This document shows, piece by piece, positions 41,118-50,302 of a DNA stretch of 64,000 nucleotides. Position numbers and translations under genes: made by a program. This DNA is from Chryseobacterium ureilyticum. Its GTDB lineage: Bacteria; Bacteroidota; Bacteroidia; Flavobacteriales; Weeksellaceae. The notes beneath the pieces were generated by a model. The model saw nothing but the letters and a program-made list of their open reading frames with translations, was not told where the DNA came from and did no database searches. Position 1 is the stretch's first letter; the number at the start of each line of letters is the position of its first letter. The stretch covers positions 46,867-110,866 of the forward strand of contig NZ_FTOL01000011.1 of NCBI RefSeq assembly GCF_900156735.1. Reading direction: 5' to 3'.

Positions 41118-41459
41118 ATGAAAAACAAAAACCTTGAATCCAGCTTAGAGGATTTGAATCAAAAGATTCTTGTACAAGATGAAATCATGGCATTAGCCAA
41201 AGCAAATTCTCCCCGTCTGCTGAATAAGTTCAGACTGGTATATCCGAATTTTTTCGGAAAGTTATCTGCTATACAGCCAGCCTTAAAAAACTCTGAGCTG
41301 ATTTTTTGTATTTACCTTAAGCTCAATATGACAACAAAAGAAATTGCGACCTGCATTTTCGTTACACCAAAAGCAATACAAAATAGGAAAAACAGGATCA
41401 GAAAGAAGCTCAATATTCCCTCTGAATTAGATATTTATAAATGGTTTAATGAATTTTAA
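41118..41459 (+). CDS. short LuxR-like HTH protein
   Basis: A 113-residue protein containing a LuxR-type C-terminal DNA-binding domain (MTTKEIATCIFVTPKAIQNR followed by KNRIRKKL). In Bacteroidota this segment normally ends much longer regulators with TPR repeats and a membrane helix (LxxLPxFFxxLxxxxPxLTxxEL pattern; here FFGKLSAIQPALKNSEL). No TPR part is present, so it is a stand-alone or truncated version. The ATG overlaps the stop of a decayed-looking upstream frame. Confidence 0.7.
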   Translation: MKNKNLESSLEDLNQKILVQDEIMALAKANSPRLLNKFRLVYPNFFGKLSAIQPALKNSELIFCIYLKLNMTTKEIATCIFVTPKAIQNRKNRIRKKLNIPSELDIYKWFNEF

Positions 41460-41469
41460 ACCATTTTTT

Positions 41470-42201
41470 TTATGCTTCTATCACTGCTTTTTCAAGGTCA
41501 TGATAAAGGAGAATCTTCCAGTTATTTTCTCTTGCTTCTTTTTCCCATTTAAGTCTCAGTTCCATTGCTTTTCTACCGTCAAAATCGCTTTTGTAGGACA
41601 AATGATATTTTAAGTAAGATGCCTGTGGAAGATCATCAGCACCATAAAAAGCTGTTTCTCCGTTTTCTTTGATCCAGAAAACCTGCATAAATGGAGTATG
41701 TCCGCCAACCACTTCGTAAGAAATTTCATCAGTGATCTGTCCTTGATCATCATTCATCCAAATAATATTAGGTAATTGAATCAGTTTTTCCAAAACCTCA
41801 AAATCAAAGGATGGATTTCCTTTATTTCCCATAGCAAAATCCAATTCCCGTTTTTGGATGTAAATGTCCGCATTAGGAAAAGTTGCCTCAAAACCATTTT
41901 CAGTAAATATTACAGCACCTTCAATATGGTCTTTATGAAGATGAGAAAGGAGCACTTTGGTAATTTGCCCGTGACTGATATTCTCTCTTTCCAATATTTC
42001 TGAAACCACAGATATCCCATTTTCATTTTTCCATCCAATTCCTGCATCCAAAAGGATATAATCATTTTCCGTAATGATAAGAAAAGGCTGTACAGACATT
42101 TTTATTCCGGTGATCGTATCAAAGTTATCTTCTGTTAAAAGGGTAAAGTCTTTGGTCTTGCTGGCTGAAAAATTGCCTTCTTTAAGTGGAATGATTTTCA
42201 T
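41470..42201 (-). CDS. MBL-fold metallo-hydrolase
   Basis: A 243-residue metallo-beta-lactamase-fold hydrolase. The metal motif SHLHKDHIEG is about residue 88, with later His and Asp ligands in VVGGHTPF and FYGADDLPQ. I use the ATG at 42201 (MKIIPLKEGNFSAS); the frame extends to 42249. It resembles lactonase-like members (quorum-quenching type) in layout, but the substrate cannot be told. Divergent from an MFS exporter. Confidence 0.85.
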   Translation of the reverse strand: MKIIPLKEGNFSASKTKDFTLLTEDNFDTITGIKMSVQPFLIITENDYILLDAGIGWKNENGISVVSEILERENISHGQITKVLLSHLHKDHIEGAVIFTENGFEATFPNADIYIQKRELDFAMGNKGNPSFDFEVLEKLIQLPNIIWMNDDQGQITDEISYEVVGGHTPFMQVFWIKENGETAFYGADDLPQASYLKYHLSYKSDFDGRKAMELRLKWEKEARENNWKILLYHDLEKAVIEA

Positions 42202-42437
42202 GTTGCAAATTTCCTGATTATTTCTAAAATCTGAAAGGTTTTTCATCAATATAAATCATCGGTAAAAACGATTAAATAAAGAAATAATTCAATTTTTCGT
42301 CTATAATTCTCAAAGGTTAAATCAATGATCGGATCTTAAATATTTTATGAAAATGATTACCTTTGAGACCTTTAAAATGATATATTTTACACATATTCAA
42401 TTATTGTATATCATCATTTCAATCAATAAAAAATAAC

Positions 42438-43622
42438 ATGCAGGAGAACTCTACCAACGGAATTTCACGAACGGTGATTTGGTTAATGTCCATTATTTCA
42501 GGACTGGTTGTGGCAAATAATTATTATAATCAGCCTTTGCTGGCTCTTATCTCAGAAGACCTGAATGTTTCTGAATCTGCAGCCTCCAGAATTTCAGTAC
42601 TTACCCAAATTGGGTATGCCTTAGGATTATTGTTGATTGTTCCGCTTGGAGATAAGTTCTATCGTAAAAAACTGATTCTTGCAGATCTTTTTCTTGTTTT
42701 TGGAGCTTTATTATGGATGACATTTGCCACCCAATTGTGGATGCTGTATGCCGCAAGTTTATTGATTGGTGCCACATCCGTTATTCCACAGCTGTTTGTT
42801 CCCATTGCCGCAGAATTATCATCTGATAAAGAAAAGTCTGCCAACATCGGGCTGGTAATGTCCGGATTGCTTTTGGGAATTCTTCTTTCCCGATTTATAG
42901 GGGGAATAGTAGGAGAAGTATGGGGCTGGCGGGCAATGTTCGGAATTGCAGCTGGATTGATGATTTTGGTTTGGCTAGCCGTTTACAAAATGCTTCCTGA
43001 GCTTCACCCGAATTTTAAAGGTTCATATAAAGAATTAATGAATTCCGTTGCACATCTTGCGAAAACCCAACCTATTCTTCAGCTTGCTTCGTTCCGTGGT
43101 GCTATGGCATTCGGTTCTATGTGTGCCTTATTTACTACTTTGGTCTTTCATATGGAGAAACCTCCTTTCAATGCAGGTTCATCCGTTGTGGGAAGTTTTG
43201 GATTGGCAGGAGCAGTAGGTGCATTAGCGGCAGCGAAAGTTGGGAACTTACAGAAGTACCTGGATATCAATAGAATTATTTTATATTCTTTACTGATTCT
43301 GATAGGAAGTTGGGGCTTTACTTATTTTGCAGGAGAAACATATTGGGGATTAATTATAGGGGTAATCCTTGTGGATTTGGGCGTACAATCCAGTCACATC
43401 ATGAACCAGACGAATTATTTTATGATAAAATCCAATGCGGTGAACAGGCTTAATACGGTTTATATGGTTTCCTATTTTATCGGAGGTTCACTGGGAACCT
43501 GGCTGGCTTCTATAGCATGGCAGAAGGCACAATGGACGGGCGTTTGTTTTGTAGGAACTTTATTTGGAGTCTTAGCACTCATTGCCCATATTCTTTTCTG
43601 TAATAAAGTGAATAAGGCTTAA
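42438..43622 (+). CDS. MFS transporter (drug-efflux-like)
   Basis: A 394-residue major facilitator with twelve predicted helices. The motif A region between helices 2 and 3 reads PLGDKFYRKKLILAD, and the N terminus IISGLVVANNYYNQPLLALI is typical of a proteobacterial and Bacteroidota efflux clade. Convergent with an HxlR regulator gene, with a full copy of the GCCACGAAT element in the gap. Confidence 0.88.
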   Translation: MQENSTNGISRTVIWLMSIISGLVVANNYYNQPLLALISEDLNVSESAASRISVLTQIGYALGLLLIVPLGDKFYRKKLILADLFLVFGALLWMTFATQLWMLYAASLLIGATSVIPQLFVPIAAELSSDKEKSANIGLVMSGLLLGILLSRFIGGIVGEVWGWRAMFGIAAGLMILVWLAVYKMLPELHPNFKGSYKELMNSVAHLAKTQPILQLASFRGAMAFGSMCALFTTLVFHMEKPPFNAGSSVVGSFGLAGAVGALAAAKVGNLQKYLDINRIILYSLLILIGSWGFTYFAGETYWGLIIGVILVDLGVQSSHIMNQTNYFMIKSNAVNRLNTVYMVSYFIGGSLGTWLASIAWQKAQWTGVCFVGTLFGVLALIAHILFCNKVNKA

Positions 43623-43629
43623 TTAAAAT

Positions 43630-43739
43630 ATTGCCACGAATACACTATAGTTTTTAATCCTTAAAACCTATATCTTACTATGAGTTTTTTATAACTAAAT
43701 AAGCAAATAGTATAAAATAATTCGTGTATTCGTGGCAAT
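43630..43739. repeat. GCCACGAAT-family element, copy B
   Basis: A 110-bp element beginning ATTGCCACGAATACAC and ending AATTCGTGTATTCGTGGCAAT, so the termini are inverted repeats. Most of the interior, including TTTTTAATCCTTAAAAC and the AT-rich right part, matches copy A. It fills nearly the whole gap between two convergent genes. Confidence 0.65.
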
Positions 43740-43741
43740 AC

Positions 43742-44116
43742 TTATACATCTGCTTCTTTATTTTGTATTAAATTTTTATGTTTTCCGCCCCATTTACTGA
43801 GCTGGTTCCATATTGGAATCAAATCGATAGCAATTTCAGTAAGCTCATAATCTACTCTTGGCGGAACTTCAGCGTATACGGTTCTCTTTACCAGACCTTC
43901 TTTTTCCAGTTCTCTTAACTGTAAAGTCAGCATCCTTTCGGTTATTCCAGAAATAGCTTTCCTTAGCTCACTGAAACGCAGTTTTCCACCTTTTAACTTA
44001 TCCAGAATCAAGAGTTTCCATCTTCCACCAATTTTACAAACGGCATAAGTCAAATCACACTCGTGAATGTACTGTCGGTTGATATTATTGGTTGAGTTTT
44101 CTTTTATTTTACCCAT
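43742..44116 (-). CDS. HxlR family regulator
   Basis: A 124-residue winged-helix regulator of the HxlR type, with CDLTYAVCKIGGRWKLLILD (Cys18 and Cys25 region), FSELRKAISGITERMLTLQL and the wing around VDYELTEIAIDL. Members such as YodB sense quinones or diamide through the N-terminal Cys. It is divergent from an esterase-MFS operon. A near-perfect palindrome lies directly before its ATG, suggesting autorepression. Confidence 0.9.
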   Translation of the reverse strand: MGKIKENSTNNINRQYIHECDLTYAVCKIGGRWKLLILDKLKGGKLRFSELRKAISGITERMLTLQLRELEKEGLVKRTVYAEVPPRVDYELTEIAIDLIPIWNQLSKWGGKHKNLIQNKEADV

Positions 44117-44136
44117 TACTTACAAATTTGTTAGTA
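44117..44136. promoter_or_regulatory. HxlR-type operator palindrome
   Basis: TACTTACAAATTTGTTAGTA is a 20-bp palindrome with one mismatched pair. It abuts the hxlR-like start codon and looks toward the divergent esterase gene, whose -7-like TAATTTTG is at 44181-44188. The TACTTAC-type half-site fits the style of HxlR/YodB operators. Confidence 0.5.
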
Positions 44137-44270
44137 CCGCACAATTCGTCGTATACAATGCAAATGTAAGGTTTGAGATTTAATTTTGCCCTGTAAAACG
44201 AAAAATAGTCCAGCTAAAGAACAATAGCGCTTACGTTCTCAGCTATAATATTCATTTAAATCGAAATAAA

Positions 44271-45212
44271 ATGCAGCTAACATCAAAAATAAATCAGATT
44301 GTAGACCAATTAGAAAAAATACAGCCCTTCAATGTACAAAATCCGCTAGATGCAACCCGTAAATATCTTGAAACAATGTCTCTTCAATTGAGTAGTAAGA
44401 AAGAACCTGTTGCTATCATTGAAGAACTGAATATTTCAAAAGAAAATCATCAGATTCCAATCAGAATATACCGTCCAAAAGGAAAAACAGTTCAAAAATC
44501 ATCTGCTATTGTTTACATTCACGGTGGATGGTTTATTGCAGGAAATTTTGAAACCCATGATGCTGTTGTTCGTAAATTGGCTAATGCAACAGGATCCATA
44601 GTTATTTTTGTAGATTATCGTCTTGCTCCGGAACATCCTTTTCCTGCAGGGCTGAATGACAGTATTGATGCTGTACGATGGGTAGTAGAAAACGCTGAAG
44701 TTTTAGGTATTGATGAAAACCAGATCGGGATCATTGGAGACAGTGCAGGAGCAGCTGTTTCCACTGCTGTTTCCACTCAAATGGGAGAATATTTAAAATT
44801 TCAGGTACTTATTTATCCTGCTGCGGATAATCAACTCAATACAGAAACCTGGAAAGTCTATGAAAACGGTCCTGTTCTAAATAAACAGGGAGGTATTGAA
44901 GCATGGAACTGGTATCTTCCAAAAGAAGAACTTGATAATCCTCTTGCCATCCCAGTGAGAATAAAAGACTTTAAAGAAACTCCACCAACGCTTATGATAT
45001 TTGCCGAACATGATCCATTGTTGGACGATGGAAAGCAACTTGCAGAGAATATGAACAATGCAGGCGTTTCACTTAAAACAAGTTTTTATAAAGATATGGT
45101 TCACGGTTTTATGCATATGGGAGAAATTCTGGAAGAAGTACAACTTGCAATTGAAGAAATGGCTGCATTTGCTCATCACAATTTTAAGATGGTTAAAGAA
45201 AATCAGGAATGA
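44271..45212 (+). CDS. alpha/beta hydrolase, HSL-type esterase
   Basis: A 313-residue esterase of the hormone-sensitive-lipase family (bacterial family IV). The oxyanion motif HGGW is near residue 84, the nucleophile lies in IGDSAGAAVS, the acid in EHDPLLDDG and the catalytic His in MVHGFMHMG. No signal peptide, so cytoplasmic. It is the first gene of an operon with an MFS exporter (4-base overlap), facing HxlR: a plausible inducible detoxification unit. Confidence 0.92.
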   Translation: MQLTSKINQIVDQLEKIQPFNVQNPLDATRKYLETMSLQLSSKKEPVAIIEELNISKENHQIPIRIYRPKGKTVQKSSAIVYIHGGWFIAGNFETHDAVVRKLANATGSIVIFVDYRLAPEHPFPAGLNDSIDAVRWVVENAEVLGIDENQIGIIGDSAGAAVSTAVSTQMGEYLKFQVLIYPAADNQLNTETWKVYENGPVLNKQGGIEAWNWYLPKEELDNPLAIPVRIKDFKETPPTLMIFAEHDPLLDDGKQLAENMNNAGVSLKTSFYKDMVHGFMHMGEILEEVQLAIEEMAAFAHHNFKMVKENQE

Positions 45213-46375
45213 AAAAGTATGCGTACATAGGTTGTCTGGGATTTATAGCAGTGATTACCACAGAATTTGGGGTCATTGGGATTTTGCCACAGATTGCTGA
45301 GCATTATAAAATAAGTATTGATAAAGCAGGTTACCTGTTGAGTGCTTTTGCTCTTGTTATAGCACTCACAGGACCTTTTATGACCCTTCTCACTTCAGGA
45401 ATTGATCGTAAGAAGATCATGTTCATTGCTGTATTCATGTTTCTGCTTACAGGAATTATTTCATCATTTTCACCTCCTTTCTGGCTATTGATGATCGTAA
45501 GGATACTTCCTGCATTTCTTCAGCCTGTTTATATTGCAACAGCATTGTCTGTAGCTATTTCCGGAGCAGATGAAAGCAGAAAAAATGGTTTGATGAGTAT
45601 TGTTTTCAATGGGGTGGCAATCGCTATGGTAACTACAGTTCCTTTTGCAACATGGATTGCCGGTTTATGGTCTTGGGAATACTCATTTATAATACAGTCT
45701 GTGGTAAGCTTCATTGCTTTAATCACTATTTATTTTCTTCTTCCCGAAATGCCTGTTAAAGAGAAAAAATCTTATGGAAGCCAGATTAAGATTCTTGCAC
45801 AGCCTTCATTTATACTGAGTACATTAGCCAATTTCTTTATGATAACGGCATGGTTTTCCAGCTACAGCTATTTTGCAGAATATCTTGGAAAAGGTAAGGG
45901 AATGAATCCTTCTATGATAAGCTATATGCTGCTTTTATTTGGAGTGATAGGTATTATAGCAAATTGGATTGCCGGAAAAATGCTTAATAAAAATGTAACG
46001 CGAACGATGGCATTCTTTCTCTCCGGAACTCTTTTGGTTCCTATATTATTATATTTATCAGACGGAAATTTATGGGCAACTGTAGTCGTGATTGGAGTTT
46101 GGGGATTTCTATATTCGCCAAGTTTTCTTAACGCTTCTACCTACATGATTTCCTCTGCACCCGACGCACTGGAATTTGCCAACAGTTTAGCCACTTCTTT
46201 TGGAAATCTTGGAGTAACATTGGGAACTACAATCGGAGGATGGATTATCATTACAAAAGGAGTGGAGTATACGCCGTGGATAGGGTTTATTTTTGGAATT
46301 CTGGCATTTTTAATGATATTGATAAGAAGTATTTTAGAAAAAAGAAATCAACAATTTTCTACCTGTCATAATTAA
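45209..46375 (+). CDS. MFS transporter, AraJ-like
   Basis: A 388-residue major facilitator with twelve predicted helices; the opening GFIAVITTEFGVIGILPQIA matches the AraJ / sugar-efflux and drug-efflux branch. ATGA overlap with the esterase gene shows translational coupling. Likely exports the product of, or the inducer for, the HxlR-controlled unit. Confidence 0.9.
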   Translation: MKKYAYIGCLGFIAVITTEFGVIGILPQIAEHYKISIDKAGYLLSAFALVIALTGPFMTLLTSGIDRKKIMFIAVFMFLLTGIISSFSPPFWLLMIVRILPAFLQPVYIATALSVAISGADESRKNGLMSIVFNGVAIAMVTTVPFATWIAGLWSWEYSFIIQSVVSFIALITIYFLLPEMPVKEKKSYGSQIKILAQPSFILSTLANFFMITAWFSSYSYFAEYLGKGKGMNPSMISYMLLLFGVIGIIANWIAGKMLNKNVTRTMAFFLSGTLLVPILLYLSDGNLWATVVVIGVWGFLYSPSFLNASTYMISSAPDALEFANSLATSFGNLGVTLGTTIGGWIIITKGVEYTPWIGFIFGILAFLMILIRSILEKRNQQFSTCHN

Positions 46376-46387
46376 ACTGTAACATTT

Positions 46388-46418
46388 TTTGTTACATTAA
46401 ATAAAATGCGTATCTTTG
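46388..46418 (+). promoter_or_regulatory. consensus Bacteroidota promoter
   Basis: TTTG (46388-46391), exactly 19 bp, then TATCTTTG (46411-46418): a full match to the TTTG-N19-TAnnTTTG consensus. It drives the DsbA-family gene and shows that its ATG is at 46449, not 46416. Confidence 0.8.
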
Positions 46419-46448
46419 TTTGATCAATTTGATTTAAAATTAAATACA

Positions 46449-47150
46449 ATGAAAATAGAAATCTGGTCGGACGTGATGTGTCCGTTTTGTTATATCGGAA
46501 AAAATAATTTTGAACAGGCATTAGAAAAACTTCCATTCAAAGATCAGGTGGAAGTAGAATGGAAGAGTTTTCAGCTGGACCCAACATTGGATGCCAATAA
46601 GCCTCAGACTACCATACAGTATTTTGAAGAGAAAAAAGGAGTACCGGAATCTCAGGCTAAACAAATGCTTGCTCAGGTTGCTCAGATGGGAAAAGGTGCG
46701 GGAATTAATTTTGATTTTGAGAAAGCATTAATTGTAAATACTTTCACTGCTCATAAACTTCTTCATTTAGCTAAAAAGCATAATAAGTCTAATGAAATGG
46801 AAGAAGCTTTATTCATCGCTCATTTTATAGACGGTAAAAATGTAGGTGATCCTGAAGTATTGGTTTCTCTTGCAGAAAATATGGGAATCGATACGGAAGA
46901 AGCAAGACAGGCTGTCACTTCTGATGAAATGGATTATGAAATAAATCAGGACATCCTTGAGGCAAGAAATAATGGTGTTACCGGAGTTCCATTCTTTGTT
47001 CTGAATGGAAAATATGCAGTATCCGGAGCACAACCTGTAGAAGTATTTGAAAATGCTCTTCAGCAAACTTATAAAGAGACGGTGAGTCCTTTTAAAGATC
47101 TTTCGGGAGACAGCGGTGCATCCTGCGATGCTGATGGCTGTAGCATCTAA
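46449..47150 (+). CDS. DsbA family (FrnE-like) oxidoreductase
   Basis: A 233-residue thioredoxin-superfamily protein with active site CPFC (WSDVMCPFCYIGK) and the cis-Pro loop GVTGVPFFVLN. No signal peptide, so it is a cytoplasmic FrnE-type dithiol oxidoreductase; FrnE aids oxidative and metal stress tolerance in Deinococcus. Two more Cys occur at the C terminus (SCDADGCSI), as in FrnE, where an extra pair can exchange with the active site. Confidence 0.9.
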   Translation: MKIEIWSDVMCPFCYIGKNNFEQALEKLPFKDQVEVEWKSFQLDPTLDANKPQTTIQYFEEKKGVPESQAKQMLAQVAQMGKGAGINFDFEKALIVNTFTAHKLLHLAKKHNKSNEMEEALFIAHFIDGKNVGDPEVLVSLAENMGIDTEEARQAVTSDEMDYEINQDILEARNNGVTGVPFFVLNGKYAVSGAQPVEVFENALQQTYKETVSPFKDLSGDSGASCDADGCSI

Positions 47151-47163
47151 GAAAATAAATCTT

Positions 47164-47200
47164 TAATCCCCAAAACAATTCTCTATTGCTTTGGGGATTT
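47164..47200 (+). terminator. terminator after DsbA-family gene
   Basis: A long stem with AATCCCCAAA / TTTGGGGATT (47165-47174, 47190-47199) continued by CAAT/ATTG, ending in TTTT. Confidence 0.75.
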
Positions 47201-47306
47201 TAATATATTTACTAAAAAAGTACGCACCATAATACTTCCGAATTACAATAAAACTCTCGTATCTTTGTAAGACAGCTTCAGTAGCTGTATAAAATCTATT
47301 TTCTCA

Positions 47307-47888
47307 ATGATAAAAATTAATAATGAACTTCATTATCCGATTGCAGATACGCTTTTCGTTTTTGCATTGGATTCAGAAGCGGGAACAGTATTTGACGGAA
47401 AAAATAAATTAATAACAGGTATCGGAAAAGTAAATGCTGCGATAGAACTGACTAAAGAAATCCATGCCAGAAAACCAAAGCTGATTGTCAATTTGGGATC
47501 AGCAGGAAGTAAAGGATTTCATAAAGGAGAAGTAGTTTGCTGTACGAAATTTATTCAGAGAGATATGGATGTAAGAGGACTTGGTTTTAAACTTTATGAA
47601 ACCCCGCTATCCGGAGTTCCGCCTGTCTTGGAATATGGTATTAAAATGGATACACTAAAAGAAGGAATCTGCGGAAGTGGTGATAGTTTTGAGATGAACC
47701 ATTCTGAAACGGATTACAATATTGTAGATATGGAAGCTTATCCATTGGCACTTATTGCTCATCAGGAAAACATTCCGTTCCTGTGTTTAAAATATATTTC
47801 TGACGACGCAGGAAGTGATGCAGCAGACGATTGGAGTGTACAGGTACATTTAGCTTCTGAAGCATTTAAGAAAATATTATTCTCATAA
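47307..47888 (+). CDS. nucleoside phosphorylase-fold nucleosidase
   Basis: A 193-residue member of the PNP/UDP phosphorylase fold, short like MTA/SAH nucleosidases. Patterns: ITGIGKVNAAIELTKEI, LIVNLGSAGSKGFHKG, GSGDSFEMN, VDMEAYPLALIAHQ (the Glu-binding ribose motif DMEA) and KYISDDAGSDAADDW with the catalytic Asp. It likely releases adenine or another base from a nucleoside. TATCTTTG (47260-47267) is a probable -7 box. It starts a three-gene unit with GNAT and Crp genes. Confidence 0.88.
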   Translation: MIKINNELHYPIADTLFVFALDSEAGTVFDGKNKLITGIGKVNAAIELTKEIHARKPKLIVNLGSAGSKGFHKGEVVCCTKFIQRDMDVRGLGFKLYETPLSGVPPVLEYGIKMDTLKEGICGSGDSFEMNHSETDYNIVDMEAYPLALIAHQENIPFLCLKYISDDAGSDAADDWSVQVHLASEAFKKILFS

Positions 47889-47897
47889 AATAGTATC

Positions 47898-48419
47898 ATG
47901 GCATCCATTATCATCCATAAAGCTTCATCTGAAGATTGGGAAATCATACAACACCTCGGAATTCAGACTTTTACAGAAACTTTTGCAAAAGATAATTCTG
48001 AAGAGGCTATGAAAAAATACCTTGAGGAAAGTTTCAATGCAGAAAAACTGAAAGCTGAACTTAGCAATAAAGAATCCCATTTCTTTATTGCCTGGGAAGA
48101 AGACAATCCCGTTGGATACCTTAAAGTAAACACTGGTAGTACCCAAACAGAATTACAGGATGAAACCAGTCTTGAAATTGAAAGAATCTACGTTAAACAA
48201 AGCCATCATGGCAAGAAAGTTGGGCAGCTTCTTTATGACAAAGCTTTAGAAATCGCTCAGCATCTTAATAAATCATGTCTGTGGCTAGGAGTTTGGGAAG
48301 AGAACTTAAGAGCATTAAACTTTTACAGAAAAAACGGATTTATTGAATTTGATAAGCATATTTTCAGACTTGGAGATGAAGAACAAACTGATCTGATGAT
48401 GAAGAAAGTATTGGATTAG
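47898..48419 (+). CDS. GNAT family N-acetyltransferase
   Basis: A 173-residue GCN5-type acetyltransferase. The acetyl-CoA loop is present as IERIYVKQSHHGKKVGQLLY (residues 94-113), with LGVWEENLRALNFYRKNGF forming the terminal motif. It starts 9 bp after the nucleosidase gene, so cotranscribed. Substrate unknown. Confidence 0.9.
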   Translation: MASIIIHKASSEDWEIIQHLGIQTFTETFAKDNSEEAMKKYLEESFNAEKLKAELSNKESHFFIAWEEDNPVGYLKVNTGSTQTELQDETSLEIERIYVKQSHHGKKVGQLLYDKALEIAQHLNKSCLWLGVWEENLRALNFYRKNGFIEFDKHIFRLGDEEQTDLMMKKVLD

Positions 48420-48435
48420 AAGTCATCTACACTGC

Positions 48436-49023
48436 GTGAACACCTTAGAATTTTTAAAACAAATCAATCAGTATTATCCTTTATCTGATAATACTATTCA
48501 ACCCCTCTTGGATATCTGTACAGAAAAACGATTCAGGAAAAATGATCTTATTCTGGAAGCAGGAAATAGGGCAAGGTATTATTATTTCTTACAATCCGGA
48601 TTGGTAGGATATTACACGGTTGATGAACAGGGCGACCCTATTTATAAAATTTTCTTTGAGGAAAACAGTTTTGTAGCTTCTACAGCAGCCATTATTAAAA
48701 ATGAACCCAGTGATTTCAATATCATTGCCCTTGAAGATTGCTCTGTGATACAATATCCTGAGAAAGCTTACAGGGATTTATTAGAAAAACATCATGATCT
48801 CGCTCTTTTTCATATCAGATATTTGGAACATAACTGGGTCGTGAAAAAAGAACCGCTTGAAGTTTCTTTAAAATTTGAGACAGCGAAACAGCGTTACTTA
48901 CAATTACTGGAAAATAAATCTCTGTATGACAGATTGAAACAACTTCATATAGCTTCTTATCTGGGAATTACACCTACACAACTAAGCAGGATAAAAAAAG
49001 ACATTCACGGAAATAATTTATAA
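48436..49023 (+). CDS. Crp/Fnr family regulator (GTG start)
   Basis: A 195-residue Crp-type regulator: barrel with ILEAGNRARYYYFLQSGLVG and winged helix LHIASYLGITPTQLSRIKKD. GTG at 48436 is the best start, 17 bp after the GNAT gene; no ATG fits. It ends the nucleosidase-GNAT-Crp unit and may regulate it or the adjoining KAS III-like locus. Confidence 0.86.
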   Translation: MNTLEFLKQINQYYPLSDNTIQPLLDICTEKRFRKNDLILEAGNRARYYYFLQSGLVGYYTVDEQGDPIYKIFFEENSFVASTAAIIKNEPSDFNIIALEDCSVIQYPEKAYRDLLEKHHDLALFHIRYLEHNWVVKKEPLEVSLKFETAKQRYLQLLENKSLYDRLKQLHIASYLGITPTQLSRIKKDIHGNNL

Positions 49024-49155
49024 TTAAATTTTATCATATATTTTTAATTATCAGGTATTAATGATATATTTCATATTTATGTGATATATTGCATTTTAGT
49101 GTTAACTTTGTATTATATCACTTATTAGAGATATAATTAACAAAAATAACCAATC

Positions 49156-50133
49156 ATGAAACTACATCACACGTATTTCTATCATCCTGAGTTTGTAGAA
49201 AATAATGCTGCTGTTATTGAGCGTTTTGAACTTCTGGAAATTTCAATGCAAAAAATCCAAAATGCTTTAGGGAGGGAAGATCGTTTTATTGTTCCAGAAA
49301 ATTCTTTTGAAACTACACTTTCCATGGCAATATAAGCAGGAAGAGGAGTTCTTAATGAAAGTAATATTTCCATTACTGATATAGATATTATTGTTTTTGT
49401 TACCAACTCTCCTGAACATCATATACCTTGTGATGCTATCCAGATCCATTATGCATTGGAAGGAAAGCCGGATACATTATGTTATGATATTAACGCCAAT
49501 TGTATTGGAGGATTTATAGCACTGGATCAGGTATCAAAATACTTAACAGGAGCTGGCAAAGGAACAAAAGCTTTAGTTATTTGTGCTGAAAAATTTTCGA
49601 CAATATTAGACCCTGATAACCCGACGACAGCTTTTTGTCTTTCAGATTCAGCTTTTGCCTTCATCGTAGAAAATGACGGAGATGCTACCTCAGGATTAAT
49701 AGATGTATTGTATCATACAGACAGTAGCTTTTGTAATACTGTACTGTACCCGCCTAAAGGAAATTCAGGACATCATCCTGGTGATCTGACAACATGGGAC
49801 CGAATTTTTGATGGAATGGGAAGTGTCAATTTTGCACTGGATAATATTACTCACTTTTTACATCGCAATCAGATAAATCTTGAGCAGATTGAATTATTCT
49901 TATTTTCACAGTTTTCTATAAAAAACATCAATATTATTCGCGAATACTTTCAGCTGCCAGAAGAAAAAATTCCTTTTTATTCTAAAGAACTGGGGTATAC
50001 CGGAGCTTCCAGTCCGTTTTTAGCTTTAGACAAATATCAAAAAAAAGTAAAGCGCTTGAAAAAAGGTGATTACATTCTCATATGGACGCTGGGAACAGGC
50101 TATCAGGCAGGTTTAATGCTTTGGAGATATTAA
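49156..50133 (+). pseudogene. KAS III-like 3-oxoacyl-ACP synthase with in-frame stop
   Basis: One continuous frame of 326 codons, normal length for FabH-type ketosynthases, broken by TAA at codon 60 (49333-49335), inside LSMAI-stop-AGRGVL. Both halves are clearly one protein: the N part has FYHPEFV and REDRFIVPENS; the C part has NANCIGGFIALDQV with the probable active-site Cys. The FabH His motif (PHQAN) is replaced by FSQFSI, so it belongs to a divergent group. TAACTTTG at 49103-49110 is a possible -7 box. The lesion is a single base change, so it is recent, a sequencing error, or conceivably read through. Confidence 0.75.
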
Positions 50134-50171
50134 TTTATTGAATGATCTGGTCATATCAAAAATAAATTAAC

Positions 50172-50205
50172 AAAAGCTTCAACATATGTTGAAGCTTTTT
50201 TCTTT
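50172..50205 (+). terminator. terminator after KAS III-like gene
   Basis: A 28-bp perfect palindrome, AAAAGCTTCAACAT / ATGTTGAAGCTTTT (50172-50199), with a T-rich tail. Confidence 0.8.
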
Positions 50206-50302
50206 TTTCTACCTCAATTTTGTTATGTCAAAAGGTCATTGGTACGCTATGTGTTTTGTCATCTAGAGACCTGTGATTATCATTAATTAAATATTTTTCA
50301 AC

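Noticed and set aside
41470..42201. Metallo-beta-lactamase resistance enzyme
   Set aside because: It has the MBL metal motif but no signal peptide and a layout closer to lactonase-like hydrolases.
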